Assembly (NCBI RefSeq): GCF_007556775.1
Contig: NZ_CP041742.1
Span: 2,432,001 to 2,496,000, forward strand
Direction: 5' to 3'
From: Lysobacter lycopersici
GTDB lineage: Bacteria > Pseudomonadota > Gammaproteobacteria > Xanthomonadales > Xanthomonadaceae
Length of the DNA stretch: 64,000 bases
Positions 1-9,467 of the stretch are shown in pieces. Positions within the stretch are counted from its first letter, which is position 1. Each line of letters opens with the position of its first letter. The translations under genes and the position numbers were made by a program. A model generated the notes under the pieces. It did not search any database. It was given only the letters and a program-made list of their open reading frames with translations, and was not told the DNA's origin.

Positions 1-563
1 ACATGTCCAAGGACGTGATCGAGCGCGCGATCAAGAAGGCCACCGGCGAACTCGAAGGCGTGACCTACGAGGAAATCCGCTACGAAGGCTACGCGCCCGG
101 CGGCGTCGCGGTGATCGTCGACTGCCTCACCGACAACAAGGTCCGCACCGTCGCCGACGTGCGCCACGCGTTCACCAAGTTCGGCGGCAACATGGGTACC
201 GAAGGCTCGGTCGCGTTCATGTTCAAGAAGCTCGGCGTGCTCAGTTACGACGCCGGCGCGGACGAGGACAAGATCACCGAAGCCGCGATCGAGGCCGGTG
301 CCGACGACGTGGTGGTGTATCCGGAAGACGGCGCGATCGACGTGCTCACCTCGCCCGAGGCCTTCGCCGAAGTGAAATCGGCGATGGAAGCCGCGGGCCT
401 CGCGCCGGGTTTCGCCGAAGTCACGATGCGCGCCGACAACGATTCCCCGGTCGATGGCGAAACCGCCGAGCAGGTGCAGAAGCTGCTCGCGTGGCTCGAA
501 GACATGGACGACGTGCAGAACGTGTATTCCAACGCCGAACCCGGGGACGGCGCCTCCGCGTAA
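1..563 (+). CDS. yebC: YebC/PmpR-family transcriptional regulator, 3' part
   Basis: The reading frame is open to the left edge, so the N-terminal part of the protein lies outside the window. The visible 186 residues begin at the [15 protein letters not shown] segment, which is internal in full-length YebC proteins of about 240-250 residues. The acidic C-terminal half is typical of the family. YebC/PmpR proteins are cytoplasmic DNA-binding regulators, and some members help ribosomes through proline stretches. In many gammaproteobacteria yebC lies directly upstream of ruvC, as here, 18 nt before the ruvC start. The methionine at position 3 should not be taken as the true start. Confidence 0.93.
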   Translation, partial: MSKDVIERAIKKATGELEGVTYEEIRYEGYAPGGVAVIVDCLTDNKVRTVADVRHAFTKFGGNMGTEGSVAFMFKKLGVLSYDAGADEDKITEAAIEAGADDVVVYPEDGAIDVLTSPEAFAEVKSAMEAAGLAPGFAEVTMRADNDSPVDGETAEQVQKLLAWLEDMDDVQNVYSNAEPGDGASA

Positions 564-581
564 TCGCGCAGGCAGCCCATC

Positions 582-1103
582 ATGACCAGGATCCTGGGGA
601 TCGACCCCGGCTCGCAACGCACCGGCGTCGGCATCATCGATGTCGCGCCGGATGGTTCGATGCGCCATGTCCACCACCAGCCGCTGGTGCTGCTGGGCGC
701 GGAATCGTTCCCGTTGCGCTTGCGAAAATTGCTCGACGGCCTGTGGGCGCTGGTCGAGGAATACCGCCCGGACGAAGTCGCGATCGAGGAAGTGTTCCTC
801 TCCAACAACGCGATGAGCGCGCTCAAGCTCGGGCAGGCCCGCGGCGCGGCGATCGGTGCCTGCGTCGCGCGTGATTTGCCGGTCAGCGAATACGCCGCGC
901 GCCAGGTCAAGCTCGCGGTGGTCGGCACCGGCGGCGCGGACAAGGCGCAGGTGCAGCACATGGTCGGGCTGATGCTGAACCTGCAGGGAAAATTGCAGGC
1001 TGACGCCGCCGACGCGCTCGCGGTCGCGATCACGCATGCGCATGTGCGCGCCAGCGCGAACCGGCTCGGCGTGGATGCGCGTACCGCCTGGGGGCGGAGA
1101 TGA
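582..1103 (+). CDS. ruvC: Crossover junction endodeoxyribonuclease RuvC
   Basis: RuvC is the Holliday-junction resolvase. It cuts junctions symmetrically after RuvAB branch migration in recombinational repair. The 173-residue product opens with the catalytic aspartate motif [10 protein letters not shown] and carries the acidic motif IEEVF near residue 68. The [14 protein letters not shown] segment near the C-terminus supplies the remaining acidic residues and a histidine of the RNase-H-like active site. Length fits the family. It follows yebC by 18 nt and precedes ruvA, from which it is separated by an inverted-repeat element. Confidence 0.97.
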   Translation: MTRILGIDPGSQRTGVGIIDVAPDGSMRHVHHQPLVLLGAESFPLRLRKLLDGLWALVEEYRPDEVAIEEVFLSNNAMSALKLGQARGAAIGACVARDLPVSEYAARQVKLAVVGTGGADKAQVQHMVGLMLNLQGKLQADAADALAVAITHAHVRASANRLGVDARTAWGRR

Positions 1104-1115
1104 TCGCTTTTGCTC

Positions 1116-1210
1116 GTCATTCCCGCGAAAGCGGGAATCCAGCCTTTGCTTTTGTTTTGCCGCCAAAAAGCGAAATTCAAAAACGGGATTCCCGCTTTCG
1201 CGGGAATGAC
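1116..1210 (+). repeat. Inverted repeat element between ruvC and ruvA
   Basis: Two arms of about 25 bases built on the core ATTCCCGC(G/T)... face each other across a spacer of about 44 bases. Each arm is itself a short hairpin (TTCCCGCGAAAGCGGGAA). This is a REP-like or MITE-like intergenic element. It fills most of the gap between ruvC and ruvA and could form a strong stem-loop in the mRNA. Confidence 0.8.
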
Positions 1211-1245
1211 GGCTTGAAAAATCGTCTCGGCATGGAGAATTGTCC

Positions 1246-1833
1246 GTGATCGGCAGACTCAAAGGCGTCCTGATCCACAAGTCGCCGCCGTGGCTGGTGG
1301 TCGACGTGCACGGCGTCGGTTACGAACTCGAAGCGCCGATGAGCACCTTCTACGACCTGCCGGACACGGGTCACGAGGTGTTCCTGTTCACCCATTACGC
1401 GCAGAAGGAAGACAGCGTGTCGCTGTACGGCTTCCTGACCGAAGCCGAGCGCCGCCTGTTCCGCGACGTGCAGAAGGTCAGCGGCATCGGCGCGAAGATC
1501 GCGCTGGCGGTGCTGTCCGGCGTGAGCGTCGGCGAATTCGCACGGCTGGTGCAGACCTCCGACGTGGCCGCGCTCACCCGCATTCCCGGCATCGGCAAGA
1601 AGACCGCCGAACGCATGGTGGTGGAATTGCGCGACCGCGCCGCGGACCTCGGTGCCGGTGCGGTCGTCGGCTCCATCGGATCGCCCGGCGATCCGCTGTC
1701 CGAAGCCACGACCGCGCTGCAGGCGCTGGGCTACAAGCCCGCCGAGGCCGAACGCATGGCCCGCGCCGCGCGAAGTGAAGGCGACGCAGCCGAAACCATC
1801 ATCCGCAAGGCGCTACAGTCCGCGCTCCGTTGA
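1246..1833 (+). CDS. ruvA: Holliday junction branch migration protein RuvA
   Basis: RuvA binds the four-way junction as a tetramer and loads the RuvB motor. The GTG start at 1246 is chosen because it yields the canonical MIGRLKG N-terminus and has a GGAG ribosome-binding site 8 nt upstream; a TTG two codons earlier is less likely. The 195-residue protein has the N-terminal OB fold and two helix-hairpin-helix motifs ([15 protein letters not shown] and [18 protein letters not shown]). The C-terminal UBA-like domain III ends in a run of alanine-rich helices. It sits between ruvC and kup. Confidence 0.96.
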   Translation: MIGRLKGVLIHKSPPWLVVDVHGVGYELEAPMSTFYDLPDTGHEVFLFTHYAQKEDSVSLYGFLTEAERRLFRDVQKVSGIGAKIALAVLSGVSVGEFARLVQTSDVAALTRIPGIGKKTAERMVVELRDRAADLGAGAVVGSIGSPGDPLSEATTALQALGYKPAEAERMARAARSEGDAAETIIRKALQSALR

Positions 1834-1846
1834 GCCACCCGTCCCG

Positions 1847-3781
1847 ATGAAGACCGCTTCCGCCACCAGCAAGCACGGCCACGACGCCCACCACGGGCAT
1901 GGCCAGGGCAAGGTCGGCCTCGCCGGCCTCATCGTCGGTGCCATCGGCGTGGTGTTCGGCGACATCGGCACCAGCCCGCTGTACACGCTCAAGGAAGCGT
2001 TCCTGGCGCATTACGGGCTGGATCCGACCAGCCACGCCGACGTGCTCGGCCTGCTGTCGCTGATCTTCTGGGCGCTGATGATCATGGTGACGCTGAAGTA
2101 CGTCGTCATCATCATGCGCGCCGACAACGAGGGCGAGGGCGGCATCATGGCGCTGATGACGCTGGCCCAGCGCACCTTGCCCAAGGGCGGGCGCGGCGCC
2201 TATGCGGTCGGCATCCTCGGCATCTTCGGCGCGTCGCTGTTCTTCGGCGACGGCGTGATCACCCCGGCGGTGTCGGTACTGGGCGCGGTCGAGGGCATCG
2301 AGGTCGTCGCGCCGCACCTCGAGAAGTTCATCGTGCCGCTGTCGGTGGCGATCCTGGTCGTGCTGTTCTTCACGCAGCGCTTCGGCACCGAGAAGGTGGG
2401 GCGCGTGTTCGGGCCGGTGACGCTGCTGTGGTTCCTGTCGATTGCGGCGATCGGCGCGCTCAACATCGGCCATTACCCGGAAGTGGTGCATGCGCTGAAC
2501 CCGTGGTGGGGCGTGAAGTTCTTCATCGCCCACGGCTGGCACGGCATCTTCATCCTCGGCGCGGTGGTGCTGGCGGTCACCGGCGGCGAGGCGCTGTACG
2601 CGGACATGGGCCATTTCGGCAAGCTGCCGATCCGCTATGCCTGGTACACGGTGGTGCTGCCCGCGCTGATGCTGAACTACATGGGGCAGGGCGCGCTGGT
2701 GCTGGAGAACCCGCAGGCGGTGTCGAACCCGTTCTTCATCGGCGTGCCGGACTGGGCGCAGTGGCCGATGACGGTGCTGGCGACGCTGGCCGCGGTGATC
2801 GCCTCGCAAGCCGTCATCACCGGCGCGTTCTCGGTGGCGCGGCAGGCGATGCAGCTCGGCTACATCCCGCGCATGCAGGTCCGCCACACCTCGCGCGACA
2901 CCATCGGCCAGATCTACATCCCGGGCATCAACTGGCTGCTGATGGTGCTGGTGATCGTGCTGGTGCTGACCTTCCGCAGCTCGACCAACCTGGCCTCGGC
3001 CTACGGCGTGTCGGTGTCCGGCACGATGCTGATCGACACCCTGTTGCTGGCGCTGCTCGCCCGTGCCACCTGGCCGCGGGCGCGGCTGTGGGTGCTGCCG
3101 GTGTGCGCGGTGGTCGTGGTCATCGACATCGGCTTCCTCGTCGCCAACGGCGCCAAGTTCTTCGACGGTGCCTGGTTCCCGGTGGTGCTGGGGCTGGTGG
3201 TGTTCACCGTGCTGCGCACCTGGCGCCGCGGCCGCGAGCTGCTGCACGAGGAAGTGCGCAAGGAAGGCATCCAGCTCGACAGCTTCCTGCCCGGGTTGAT
3301 GCTGGCTCCGCCGGCGCGCGTGCCCGGCACGGCGGTGTTCCTGACCGCGGACAAGGGCGTGGTGCCGCAGGCGCTGCTGCACAACCTCAAGCACAACAAG
3401 GTGCTGCACGAGCACAACGTCATCCTCACGGTGGACACGCTGAACGTGCCCTACGCACCGCCGGAGAAGCGGATGTCGATCGGCAACATCAGCGGCGAGG
3501 ACTTCTACCGCGTCGTGCTGCGCTTCGGCTTCATGGAAACGCCGGACGTGCCGCTGGCGCTGATGCGCACCTGCGACCAGTGCGAGCTCACCTTCAACCC
3601 GATGGACACGACCTACTTCGCCAGCCGCGAGACCATCGTCGCCAGCCGCCGCCACAGCGGCATGGCCGCGTGGCGCGACAAGCTGTTCGCGGTCATGCAC
3701 CGCAACGCGGCGCCGGCCACCGGCTTCTTCCGCATCCCCGGCAACCGCCTGGTGGAACTCGGGGCGCAGGTCGCGATCTGA
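1847..3781 (+). CDS. kup: Kup family low-affinity potassium uptake permease
   Basis: Kup is an inner-membrane K+/H+ symporter. The 644-residue protein has a histidine-rich N-terminus, then the family signature [19 protein letters not shown] near residue 35, about twelve hydrophobic segments, and a soluble C-terminal domain. The start at 1847, 13 nt after ruvA, was chosen because homologues begin a few dozen residues before the signature; longer upstream starts overlap ruvA. Placement between ruvA and ruvB is, to my knowledge, usual in Xanthomonas relatives. Nothing in the sequence ties it functionally to recombination. Confidence 0.95.
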   Translation: MKTASATSKHGHDAHHGHGQGKVGLAGLIVGAIGVVFGDIGTSPLYTLKEAFLAHYGLDPTSHADVLGLLSLIFWALMIMVTLKYVVIIMRADNEGEGGIMALMTLAQRTLPKGGRGAYAVGILGIFGASLFFGDGVITPAVSVLGAVEGIEVVAPHLEKFIVPLSVAILVVLFFTQRFGTEKVGRVFGPVTLLWFLSIAAIGALNIGHYPEVVHALNPWWGVKFFIAHGWHGIFILGAVVLAVTGGEALYADMGHFGKLPIRYAWYTVVLPALMLNYMGQGALVLENPQAVSNPFFIGVPDWAQWPMTVLATLAAVIASQAVITGAFSVARQAMQLGYIPRMQVRHTSRDTIGQIYIPGINWLLMVLVIVLVLTFRSSTNLASAYGVSVSGTMLIDTLLLALLARATWPRARLWVLPVCAVVVVIDIGFLVANGAKFFDGAWFPVVLGLVVFTVLRTWRRGRELLHEEVRKEGIQLDSFLPGLMLAPPARVPGTAVFLTADKGVVPQALLHNLKHNKVLHEHNVILTVDTLNVPYAPPEKRMSIGNISGEDFYRVVLRFGFMETPDVPLALMRTCDQCELTFNPMDTTYFASRETIVASRRHSGMAAWRDKLFAVMHRNAAPATGFFRIPGNRLVELGAQVAI

Positions 3782-3872
3782 TGTCATCCTGAGGCGAAGC
3801 CGAAGGACCTGCTTTCCAGCGGAATGGCGAAGAAAGCAAAAACAGGTCCTTCGGCTTCGCCTCAGGATGACA
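3782..3872 (+). repeat. Perfect 30-bp inverted repeat between kup and ruvB
   Basis: Two exact 30-base inverted arms (3782-3811 and 3843-3872) enclose a 31-base loop. The arms contain CCTGAGGCGAAGCCGAAGG and its complement. The element begins right after the kup stop codon and ends just before the ruvB promoter-like hexamer. It may act as a transcription attenuator or terminator for kup. It also creates a spurious in-frame ATG at 3867 ahead of ruvB. Confidence 0.85.
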
Positions 3873-3881
3873 GTCCCGGGC

Positions 3882-3893
3882 GATAATCCCGGC
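3882..3893 (+). promoter_or_regulatory. Putative -10 element placing the ruvB TSS at its start codon
   Basis: GATAAT at 3882-3887 ends exactly 6 nt before the ruvB ATG at 3894, and there is no Shine-Dalgarno sequence between. A transcript starting 6-7 nt after the -10 would begin at the ATG, giving a leaderless mRNA. No convincing -35 is seen. The same spacing recurs before queE, the TPR-like gene at 25358 and bioA. Confidence 0.45.
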
Positions 3894-4931
3894 ATGGACG
3901 AATCCCGCATCGTCGGCGCCGACGCCACCCGCGAAGACGAAGTCGTCGAGGCCAGCATCCGGCCGAAGCGGCTCGACGACTACCTCGGCCAGCGCCCGGT
4001 GCGCGAGCAGCTCGGCGTGTACATCGAGGCCGCGCGCCGCCGCGCCGAGGCGCTCGACCACGTGCTGATCTTCGGTCCCCCGGGGCTGGGCAAGACCACG
4101 CTCGCGCACGTCATCGCCAACGAGCTCGGGGTCAACCTGCGGCAGACATCGGGCCCGGTGATCGAGAAGGCCGGCGACCTTGCCGCGCTGCTCACCAACC
4201 TGCAGCCGCACGACGTGCTGTTCGTCGACGAGATCCACCGCCTTTCGCCGGTGGTCGAGGAAATCCTGTATCCGGCGATGGAGGATTTCCAGATCGACAT
4301 CATGATCGGCGAGGGCCCGGCCGCGCGCTCGATCAAGCTCGACCTGCCGCCGTTCACCCTGGTCGGCGCGACCACGCGCGCGGGCCTGCTCACCGCGCCG
4401 CTGCGCGACCGCTTCGGCATCGTGCAGCGGCTGGAATTCTACGACGCGAACGAACTCGCGCAGATCGTGCGGCGCTCTGCGCGCATCCTCGGCATAGCTT
4501 GCGAAGCCGAAGGCGCGGACGAAATCGCGCGGCGTTCGCGCGGCACCCCGCGCATCGCCAACCGGTTGTTGCGGCGCGCGCGCGATTACGCCCAGGTGCG
4601 CGCCGGCGGGCGCATCGAGCGCGAGGTCGCCGATGCGGCGATGGCGATGCTCAAGGTCGACGCGGAAGGCTTCGACGAACTCGACCGGCGCCTGCTGCGC
4701 CTCGTCGTCGAGCAGTTCGACGGCGGCCCGGTCGGGATCGAATCGCTGGCCGCGGCACTGGGCGAGGAACGCGGCACGCTCGAGGACGTGGTCGAACCCT
4801 ACCTGATCCAGCAGGGCTTCCTCGCGCGCACCGCGCGCGGGCGCATGGCCACGCGCAAGGCATGGTTGCTGCTCGGATTGAAGCCCGCGCCGCCCGACGG
4901 CCTGTTCGCCGACGATGCAAGCGGCGGCTGA
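3894..4931 (+). CDS. ruvB: Holliday junction branch migration ATPase RuvB
   Basis: RuvB is the hexameric AAA+ motor that drives branch migration with RuvA. The 345-residue protein shows Walker A ([13 protein letters not shown]), Walker B ([10 protein letters not shown]), the sensor-1 region (LVGATTRAG) and the C-terminal winged-helix domain. The start at 3894 gives MDESRIVG and matches family length. An in-frame ATG at 3867 lies inside the inverted repeat and is rejected. The 3' end overlaps ybgC by 17 nt, so ruvB is coupled to the tol-pal genes. Confidence 0.96.
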   Translation: MDESRIVGADATREDEVVEASIRPKRLDDYLGQRPVREQLGVYIEAARRRAEALDHVLIFGPPGLGKTTLAHVIANELGVNLRQTSGPVIEKAGDLAALLTNLQPHDVLFVDEIHRLSPVVEEILYPAMEDFQIDIMIGEGPAARSIKLDLPPFTLVGATTRAGLLTAPLRDRFGIVQRLEFYDANELAQIVRRSARILGIACEAEGADEIARRSRGTPRIANRLLRRARDYAQVRAGGRIEREVADAAMAMLKVDAEGFDELDRRLLRLVVEQFDGGPVGIESLAAALGEERGTLEDVVEPYLIQQGFLARTARGRMATRKAWLLLGLKPAPPDGLFADDASGG

Positions 4932-5352
4932 ACCCGTGTTCAGTTGGCCGACACGCGTGTATTGGGAGGATACCGACGCCGGCGGCGTGGTCTACCACGC
5001 GCAGTACCTGGCCTTCCTCGAGCGCGCGCGCAGCGAATGGATGCGCGCATTGGGGAACGGGCAGGAACTCCTGCGCGACGTCCACGGTCTGGTGTTCGCG
5101 GTGCGGGCGATGCGGATCGATTTCCGCGCGCCCGCGCGGTTGGACGACCTGCTCGACGTCACGGTCGAACTGCGCGAATGCCGGCGCGCGAGCCTGGTGC
5201 TGGCGCAATCGATCAAGCGCGGCGATGCGTTGTTGCTCGACGCCGAGGTGCGGGTCGCGGCGCTGGATGCGCCGACGTTCCGCCCACGCGCGATTCCCGC
5301 GCCGCTGTTCGCGGCGCTCGAACCCCTTGTCATTCCCCGGAGCCACGCATGA
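4915..5352 (+). CDS. ybgC: Acyl-CoA thioesterase YbgC, Tol-Pal associated
   Basis: This 145-residue hotdog-fold thioesterase opens with the family motif [19 protein letters not shown], which includes the catalytic aspartate, followed by LERARSEW. YbgC hydrolyses acyl-CoA or acyl-ACP and is nearly always the first gene of the tol-pal cluster. The start at 4915 lies inside the end of ruvB; a GTG at 4936 is possible. The stop codon overlaps the tolQ ATG (ATGA), which indicates translational coupling. Confidence 0.93.
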   Translation: MQAAAEPVFSWPTRVYWEDTDAGGVVYHAQYLAFLERARSEWMRALGNGQELLRDVHGLVFAVRAMRIDFRAPARLDDLLDVTVELRECRRASLVLAQSIKRGDALLLDAEVRVAALDAPTFRPRAIPAPLFAALEPLVIPRSHA

Positions 5353-6137
5353 CCCTCGTACTCGCGCTGCAGGCCAATCCCGAACCGCTGCCAGAATCGG
5401 TGGCCGCGAGCGCCGACGCACTGGGCGATGCGGCGAACCACGCCGCGACGGTGGCTGGCGCAGGCCACATCGATTTCCTGCAACTGGTGCTGCATGCCAG
5501 CCTGCCGGTGCAGCTGGTAATGCTGTTGCTGCTGCTCGCGTCCATCGCCTCGTGGCTGATCATCTTCCGCAAGCGCAGCGTGCTCGGGCGCGCCGAGCGC
5601 GAAGCGGAGCGTTTCGAGGAACGCTTCTGGTCCGGTTCGGAGCTGTCCAAGCTCTATGCCGGCGCCACCGAGCGTAGCCGCGATGTCGGCGGCCTCGAGG
5701 CGATCTTCGAAGCCGGTTTCCGCGAATTCAACCGCGTGCGCCAGCGCCGCGGCGTGGATTCCCGCGCCCAGCTCGAAGGCGCGCAACGCGCGATGCGCGC
5801 CACCGCCTCGCGCGAACTCGACGGGCTCGAGCACAACCTCGAGTTCCTCGCCAACGTCGGTTCGATCAGCCCCTACGTCGGCCTGTTCGGCACGGTGTGG
5901 GGGATCATGGTGTCGTTCCAGGGCCTGGCGAACGTCAAGGAAGCGACGATCGCGACGGTCGCGCCGGGCATTTCCGAAGCGCTGGTCGCGACCGCGATGG
6001 GCCTGTTCGCGGCGATCCCCGCGGTGTGGGCCTACAACCGCTTCGCGACCAAGGTCGACCGCATCTCCACGCGCTACGACGCGTTCTCCGAGGAGTTCTC
6101 CTCGATCCTGCAGCGCCAGGCGCACCTCGAGGAGTAA
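5349..6137 (+). CDS. tolQ: Tol-Pal system inner-membrane protein TolQ
   Basis: TolQ is the MotA/ExbB-type stator subunit that, with TolR, uses the proton gradient to energise TolA during outer-membrane constriction. The 262-residue protein has one hydrophobic segment near residues 55-75, a large cytoplasmic loop, and two more membrane segments around the conserved SPYVGLFGTVWGIM and ALVATAMGLFAAIPAV motifs. The N-terminus before the first helix is somewhat longer than in E. coli. It overlaps ybgC by 4 nt and precedes tolR by 6 nt. Confidence 0.96.
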   Translation: MTLVLALQANPEPLPESVAASADALGDAANHAATVAGAGHIDFLQLVLHASLPVQLVMLLLLLASIASWLIIFRKRSVLGRAEREAERFEERFWSGSELSKLYAGATERSRDVGGLEAIFEAGFREFNRVRQRRGVDSRAQLEGAQRAMRATASRELDGLEHNLEFLANVGSISPYVGLFGTVWGIMVSFQGLANVKEATIATVAPGISEALVATAMGLFAAIPAVWAYNRFATKVDRISTRYDAFSEEFSSILQRQAHLEE

Positions 6138-6143
6138 GCCGCG

Positions 6144-6590
6144 ATGGCGACGACCGCTTCCTCGCGCCGCGGCCGCAAGCGCCGGCTCAAGGCCGACATC
6201 AACGTCGTGCCCTACATCGACGTGATGCTGGTGCTTCTGATCATCTTCATGGTCACCGCGCCGCTGCTCAACCTCGGCGTCGACGTGTCCCTGCCGCAGT
6301 CGAACGCGAAATCGATCCAGGACCGCAAGGATCCGGTCATCGTGCGCGTCGACCGCGACGGCCGCTACGCGCTGATCGTGCAGGGCGGGCAGCCGCAGGA
6401 ACTGCCGGCCGACATGCTCCAGGCGAAGGTGAAGACGCTGGTGGCGAACAACCCCGACCTGCCGGTGTTCGTCGCCGGCGACCGCGAGGCCAACTACGAA
6501 GTCGTGCTCGACGCGATGGCGCTGCTGCAGAACGCGGGCGTGGACAAGGTCGGGTTGATGAGCCAGCCGGTGGGGACGGCCGCGAAGTGA
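6144..6590 (+). CDS. tolR: Tol-Pal system protein TolR
   Basis: TolR is the ExbD-type partner of TolQ. The 148-residue protein has a basic N-terminus (SSRRGRKRRLKADINVVPYIDVMLVLLI is split here only to show its parts: basic tail, INVVPYIDV, then the helix). The aspartate in INVVPYIDVMLVLL is the proton-translocating residue of the family. A periplasmic domain of about 100 residues follows. The stop overlaps the GTG start of tolA. Confidence 0.95.
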   Translation: MATTASSRRGRKRRLKADINVVPYIDVMLVLLIIFMVTAPLLNLGVDVSLPQSNAKSIQDRKDPVIVRVDRDGRYALIVQGGQPQELPADMLQAKVKTLVANNPDLPVFVAGDREANYEVVLDAMALLQNAGVDKVGLMSQPVGTAAK

Positions 6591-7498
6591 GGGAAACCCG
6601 CGCCGACACCACCCGGGCGTTCGTCTATGCGCTGGCGCTGCACGCGCTGCTGTTCGCGCTGATGTATTTCGGCCTCTGGTGGACGCGCCAGGGCGCGCCG
6701 CAGGAAAGCTGGGGCGTGCCGGTCCAGGCCGAGGTGATCGATGCGAACGCGCTGTCGCCGTCGTTGCAGCGCGCGCTGAAGCGGGAGGCAGTGAAACCGC
6801 CGCCACCGCCGCCGACGCCGGAGGAAAAATCCTTGCCCGAACCGTTGCCGGAGGAAACGCCGCCCCCGCCGCAGCCTCGGGCCCAGGAGCAGTTGCCGGA
6901 ACCCGATGCCGTCGACCAGGAGGAAGTGCGGCGCGACGCGGTTTCGCCCGACACGCGCTTGCGCGAGCAGGAAGCCAAGCAGCGCCAGCAGCAGGTCGAC
7001 CTCGACGAGCAGGAGCGGCAGAAGCAGGAACAGCAGCAGAAGCAGCGCGAGATCCTCGCGCGGCTGGAGCAGGTCAAGGCCCAGCGGGCGCTCGCCAAGC
7101 GCGCTGCCGACCAGGCCGCCGCGCGCCTGCAACAACTCGCCGACTGGAAGGCGCAGCAGGCCTCGGATGCGGCGGCGAGCGCCAGTCCGCCACCGGGCAA
7201 TCCCGATGCCGACAATGGCTTGAAGGCGCGGTACGCCGCGGCACTCACGCAAGCCATCCGCAGCAACTGGACGCGCCCGGACAACGTGCCGCTGAGTGCG
7301 CGTTGCGTGATCAACATCACCCAGTTGCCGGGCGGCAAGGTGATCGATGTGCAGGTCAGCCCTTCCTGTCCGTACGACGCGCTCGGCAAGCGCTCGGTCG
7401 AGGCGGCGGTACTGAAGGCGCAACCCTTGCCGTACGCGGGATTCGAATCCGTGTTCAAGCGCCAACTGGAACTCCATTTCCAGGCCGAGGACAACTGA
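6587..7498 (+). CDS. tolA: Cell envelope integrity protein TolA
   Basis: TolA links the TolQR motor to Pal and TolB across the periplasm. The GTG start at 6587 overlaps the tolR stop (GTGA) and gives a 303-residue protein. It has an N-terminal membrane helix (near residues 12-30), a proline-rich stretch (near 65-105), a long Q/E/K-rich helical domain II (near 120-205) and a compact C-terminal domain III. Domain III holds the conserved cysteine pair in SARCVINIT and VSPSCPYDAL. Domain II is shorter than in E. coli TolA. Confidence 0.93.
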   Translation: MRETRADTTRAFVYALALHALLFALMYFGLWWTRQGAPQESWGVPVQAEVIDANALSPSLQRALKREAVKPPPPPPTPEEKSLPEPLPEETPPPPQPRAQEQLPEPDAVDQEEVRRDAVSPDTRLREQEAKQRQQQVDLDEQERQKQEQQQKQREILARLEQVKAQRALAKRAADQAAARLQQLADWKAQQASDAAASASPPPGNPDADNGLKARYAAALTQAIRSNWTRPDNVPLSARCVINITQLPGGKVIDVQVSPSCPYDALGKRSVEAAVLKAQPLPYAGFESVFKRQLELHFQAEDN

Positions 7499-7588
7499 AT
7501 AGCCGCCGGTCGCGTTCCGTTCATCTTTCTCAAGCCCGTAACGGCCAACCTGTTCACATACGACGCGATCCGCCCAGGGAGGGCCTGC

Positions 7589-8887
7589 ATGTCCCGGATT
7601 CCACGCACCATCGCCGCCTGGGTGCTGGCCTGCCTGGCCGCGTGGCCGCTCGCCGCGGCCGCGCAGAACGATGGCCCGCTGAAGCTGGACATTGTCGGCG
7701 GGCAGGCTTCGGCGTTGCCGATCGCGGTCGCCCCGTTCGGCGGAACCGCGGGCGGCACCGACATCGCCGCGATCATTCGCGCCGACCTCGACCGCAGCGG
7801 CCAGTTCCGCGCCATGCCCGAGACCGCTATCCGCGCGATCTCGGCCCCGGCCGCGCCGCCGACCCAGGGTGGCGAGGTGCAGTTCCCCGCGTGGTCGGCG
7901 GCGAAGCAGGATTTCCTCGTCGTCGGCCGCGTGGTCGATGCCAACCGGATCGAATATGAACTGTTCGACGTGGCGAAACAGCAGCGACTGCTCGGCTTCG
8001 CGTTGTCCGCCCCGCCTTCGCGCGACGTCGCCCACCAGATCGCCGACGCCATCTACGAAAAGATCCTCGGCGTGCGCGGCGCGTTCTGGACGCGCATGGC
8101 CTACGTCACCGCCAGCGGGCTGGGCCGCAATACCAGCTACACCCTGGTGGTCGCCGATTCCGATGGCGCGAATCCCAATACCGTCGTTCGTTCCAACCAG
8201 CCGCTGCTGTCGCCGGCGTGGAGCCCGGACGGAAGCAAGCTCGCCTACGTCAGCTTCGAAAGCGGCAATTCGGCGATCTACGTGCAGAACCTGTCCACCG
8301 GCGCGCGCGAAGCGGTAACCGCGTTCCGCGGCATCAACGGCGCACCGAGCTTCTCGCCAGATGGACGCCGGCTGGCGATGAGTTTGTCGAAGAACGGCAA
8401 TCCCGACATCTACGTGATGGACCTCGGCAGCCGCGCGCTCACGCGCATCACCGACCAGATGGGCATCGATACCGAGCCGACCTTCAGTGCCGACGGCAGC
8501 ACCATCTATTTCACCTCCGACCGCGGCGGTCGCCCGCAGATCTACCAGGCCCCGGCGAGCGGCGGCGGCGCCAGCCGCGTCACCTTCCAGGGCAGCTACA
8601 ACGCCAGCCCGACGGTGTCGGCCGACGGCAAGAAGATCGCGGTGCTGCAGGGCGCCGGCAACGATTACCGCGTCGCGCTGCTCGACCGCAGCCTGGGTTC
8701 GCCGCAGTGGACGAAGCTGTCGCCCGGTTCGCAGGACGAAGCGCCCAGCTTCGCCCCGAATGGTGCGATGCTGCTGTACGCCGCGCGTGGCGGCGTGTTC
8801 GTGGTCTCCGCCGACGGACGCGTTCGCCAGCAACTGGTGCAGGGCGCGCGCGAACCGGCCTGGGGTCCGTTCCGCCAGCAACGCTGA
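7589..8887 (+). CDS. tolB: Tol-Pal system periplasmic beta-propeller TolB
   Basis: TolB is a periplasmic protein that binds Pal and TolA. The 432-residue product starts with a Sec signal peptide ending near AAAAQN. An N-terminal alpha/beta domain follows, then a six-bladed beta-propeller whose blades repeat SPDG or SADG motifs (for example PAWSPDGSKLAYVS and PSFSPDGRRLAMS). A strong ribosome-binding site AGGGAGG lies 6 nt before the ATG. The gap of 90 nt after tolA could carry a weak internal promoter, but no clear -35/-10 pair was seen. Confidence 0.97.
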   Translation: MSRIPRTIAAWVLACLAAWPLAAAAQNDGPLKLDIVGGQASALPIAVAPFGGTAGGTDIAAIIRADLDRSGQFRAMPETAIRAISAPAAPPTQGGEVQFPAWSAAKQDFLVVGRVVDANRIEYELFDVAKQQRLLGFALSAPPSRDVAHQIADAIYEKILGVRGAFWTRMAYVTASGLGRNTSYTLVVADSDGANPNTVVRSNQPLLSPAWSPDGSKLAYVSFESGNSAIYVQNLSTGAREAVTAFRGINGAPSFSPDGRRLAMSLSKNGNPDIYVMDLGSRALTRITDQMGIDTEPTFSADGSTIYFTSDRGGRPQIYQAPASGGGASRVTFQGSYNASPTVSADGKKIAVLQGAGNDYRVALLDRSLGSPQWTKLSPGSQDEAPSFAPNGAMLLYAARGGVFVVSADGRVRQQLVQGAREPAWGPFRQQR

Positions 8888-8957
8888 TGTTTCCCGCGTG
8901 GCCCGTATGGCGGGCCGCGTCCGTTATTCGCAGTGCCAACCCGACGAGGAGAAACGC

Positions 8958-9467
8958 ATGAACACCACCACCCGCATCCTGACCGTCGCCCTGATGTGCG
9001 CCGCCGCGGCTGCCTGTTCCAAGAAGGTGAAGGAAACGCCCCCGGTCGACACCGGCGTGGGCACCGCCCCGGTCACGTCCCCGGTTGCCCCGGGCGCCTA
9101 CACCCCGGCCGACCTCGATACCGATGCCTGCCTGCGCCAGCGCGTGGTGTACTTCGACCTCGACCAGGACGCGATCAAGCCCGACTTCCAGGCGGCGATG
9201 GCCTGCCACGCCAAGTACCTGCGCGACCGCCCGGATGCGCGCATGACCCTGGAAGGCAACGCCGACGAGCGCGGCAGCCGCGAATACAACATGGGCCTGG
9301 GCGAGCGTCGCGGCAACGCGGTGTCCTCCGCGCTGCAGGCCAATGGAGGCTCCGCCAGCCAGATCACCGTGGTCAGCTACGGCGAGGAACGCCCGGTCTG
9401 CAACGAATCGAACGAAGGCTGCTGGTCGCAGAACCGTCGCGTCGAGATCGTGTACACGGCGAAGTGA
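8958..9467 (+). CDS. pal: Peptidoglycan-associated lipoprotein Pal
   Basis: Pal anchors the outer membrane to peptidoglycan. The 169-residue precursor has a lipoprotein signal peptide with lipobox AAAC at about residues 18-21 and a proline-rich linker. The OmpA-like domain contains YFDLDQDAIKPDFQ and the peptidoglycan-binding motif GNADERGSREYNMGLGERR. A GAGGAG ribosome-binding site precedes the ATG. The stop codon overlaps the next ATG (TGATG), coupling pal to cpoB. Confidence 0.97.
   Translation: MNTTTRILTVALMCAAAAACSKKVKETPPVDTGVGTAPVTSPVAPGAYTPADLDTDACLRQRVVYFDLDQDAIKPDFQAAMACHAKYLRDRPDARMTLEGNADERGSREYNMGLGERRGNAVSSALQANGGSASQITVVSYGEERPVCNESNEGCWSQNRRVEIVYTAK

Noticed and set aside
3867..3893. 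ATG at 3867 as start of RuvB
   Set aside because: It lies inside the 30-bp inverted repeat, has no ribosome-binding site and would add residues not found in RuvB. The ATG at 3894 gives the expected N-terminus.
1799..3958. 719-codon open frame antisense to kup
   Set aside because: It is rich in His, Arg and Gln with no known motif, while kup on the plus strand is unmistakable.
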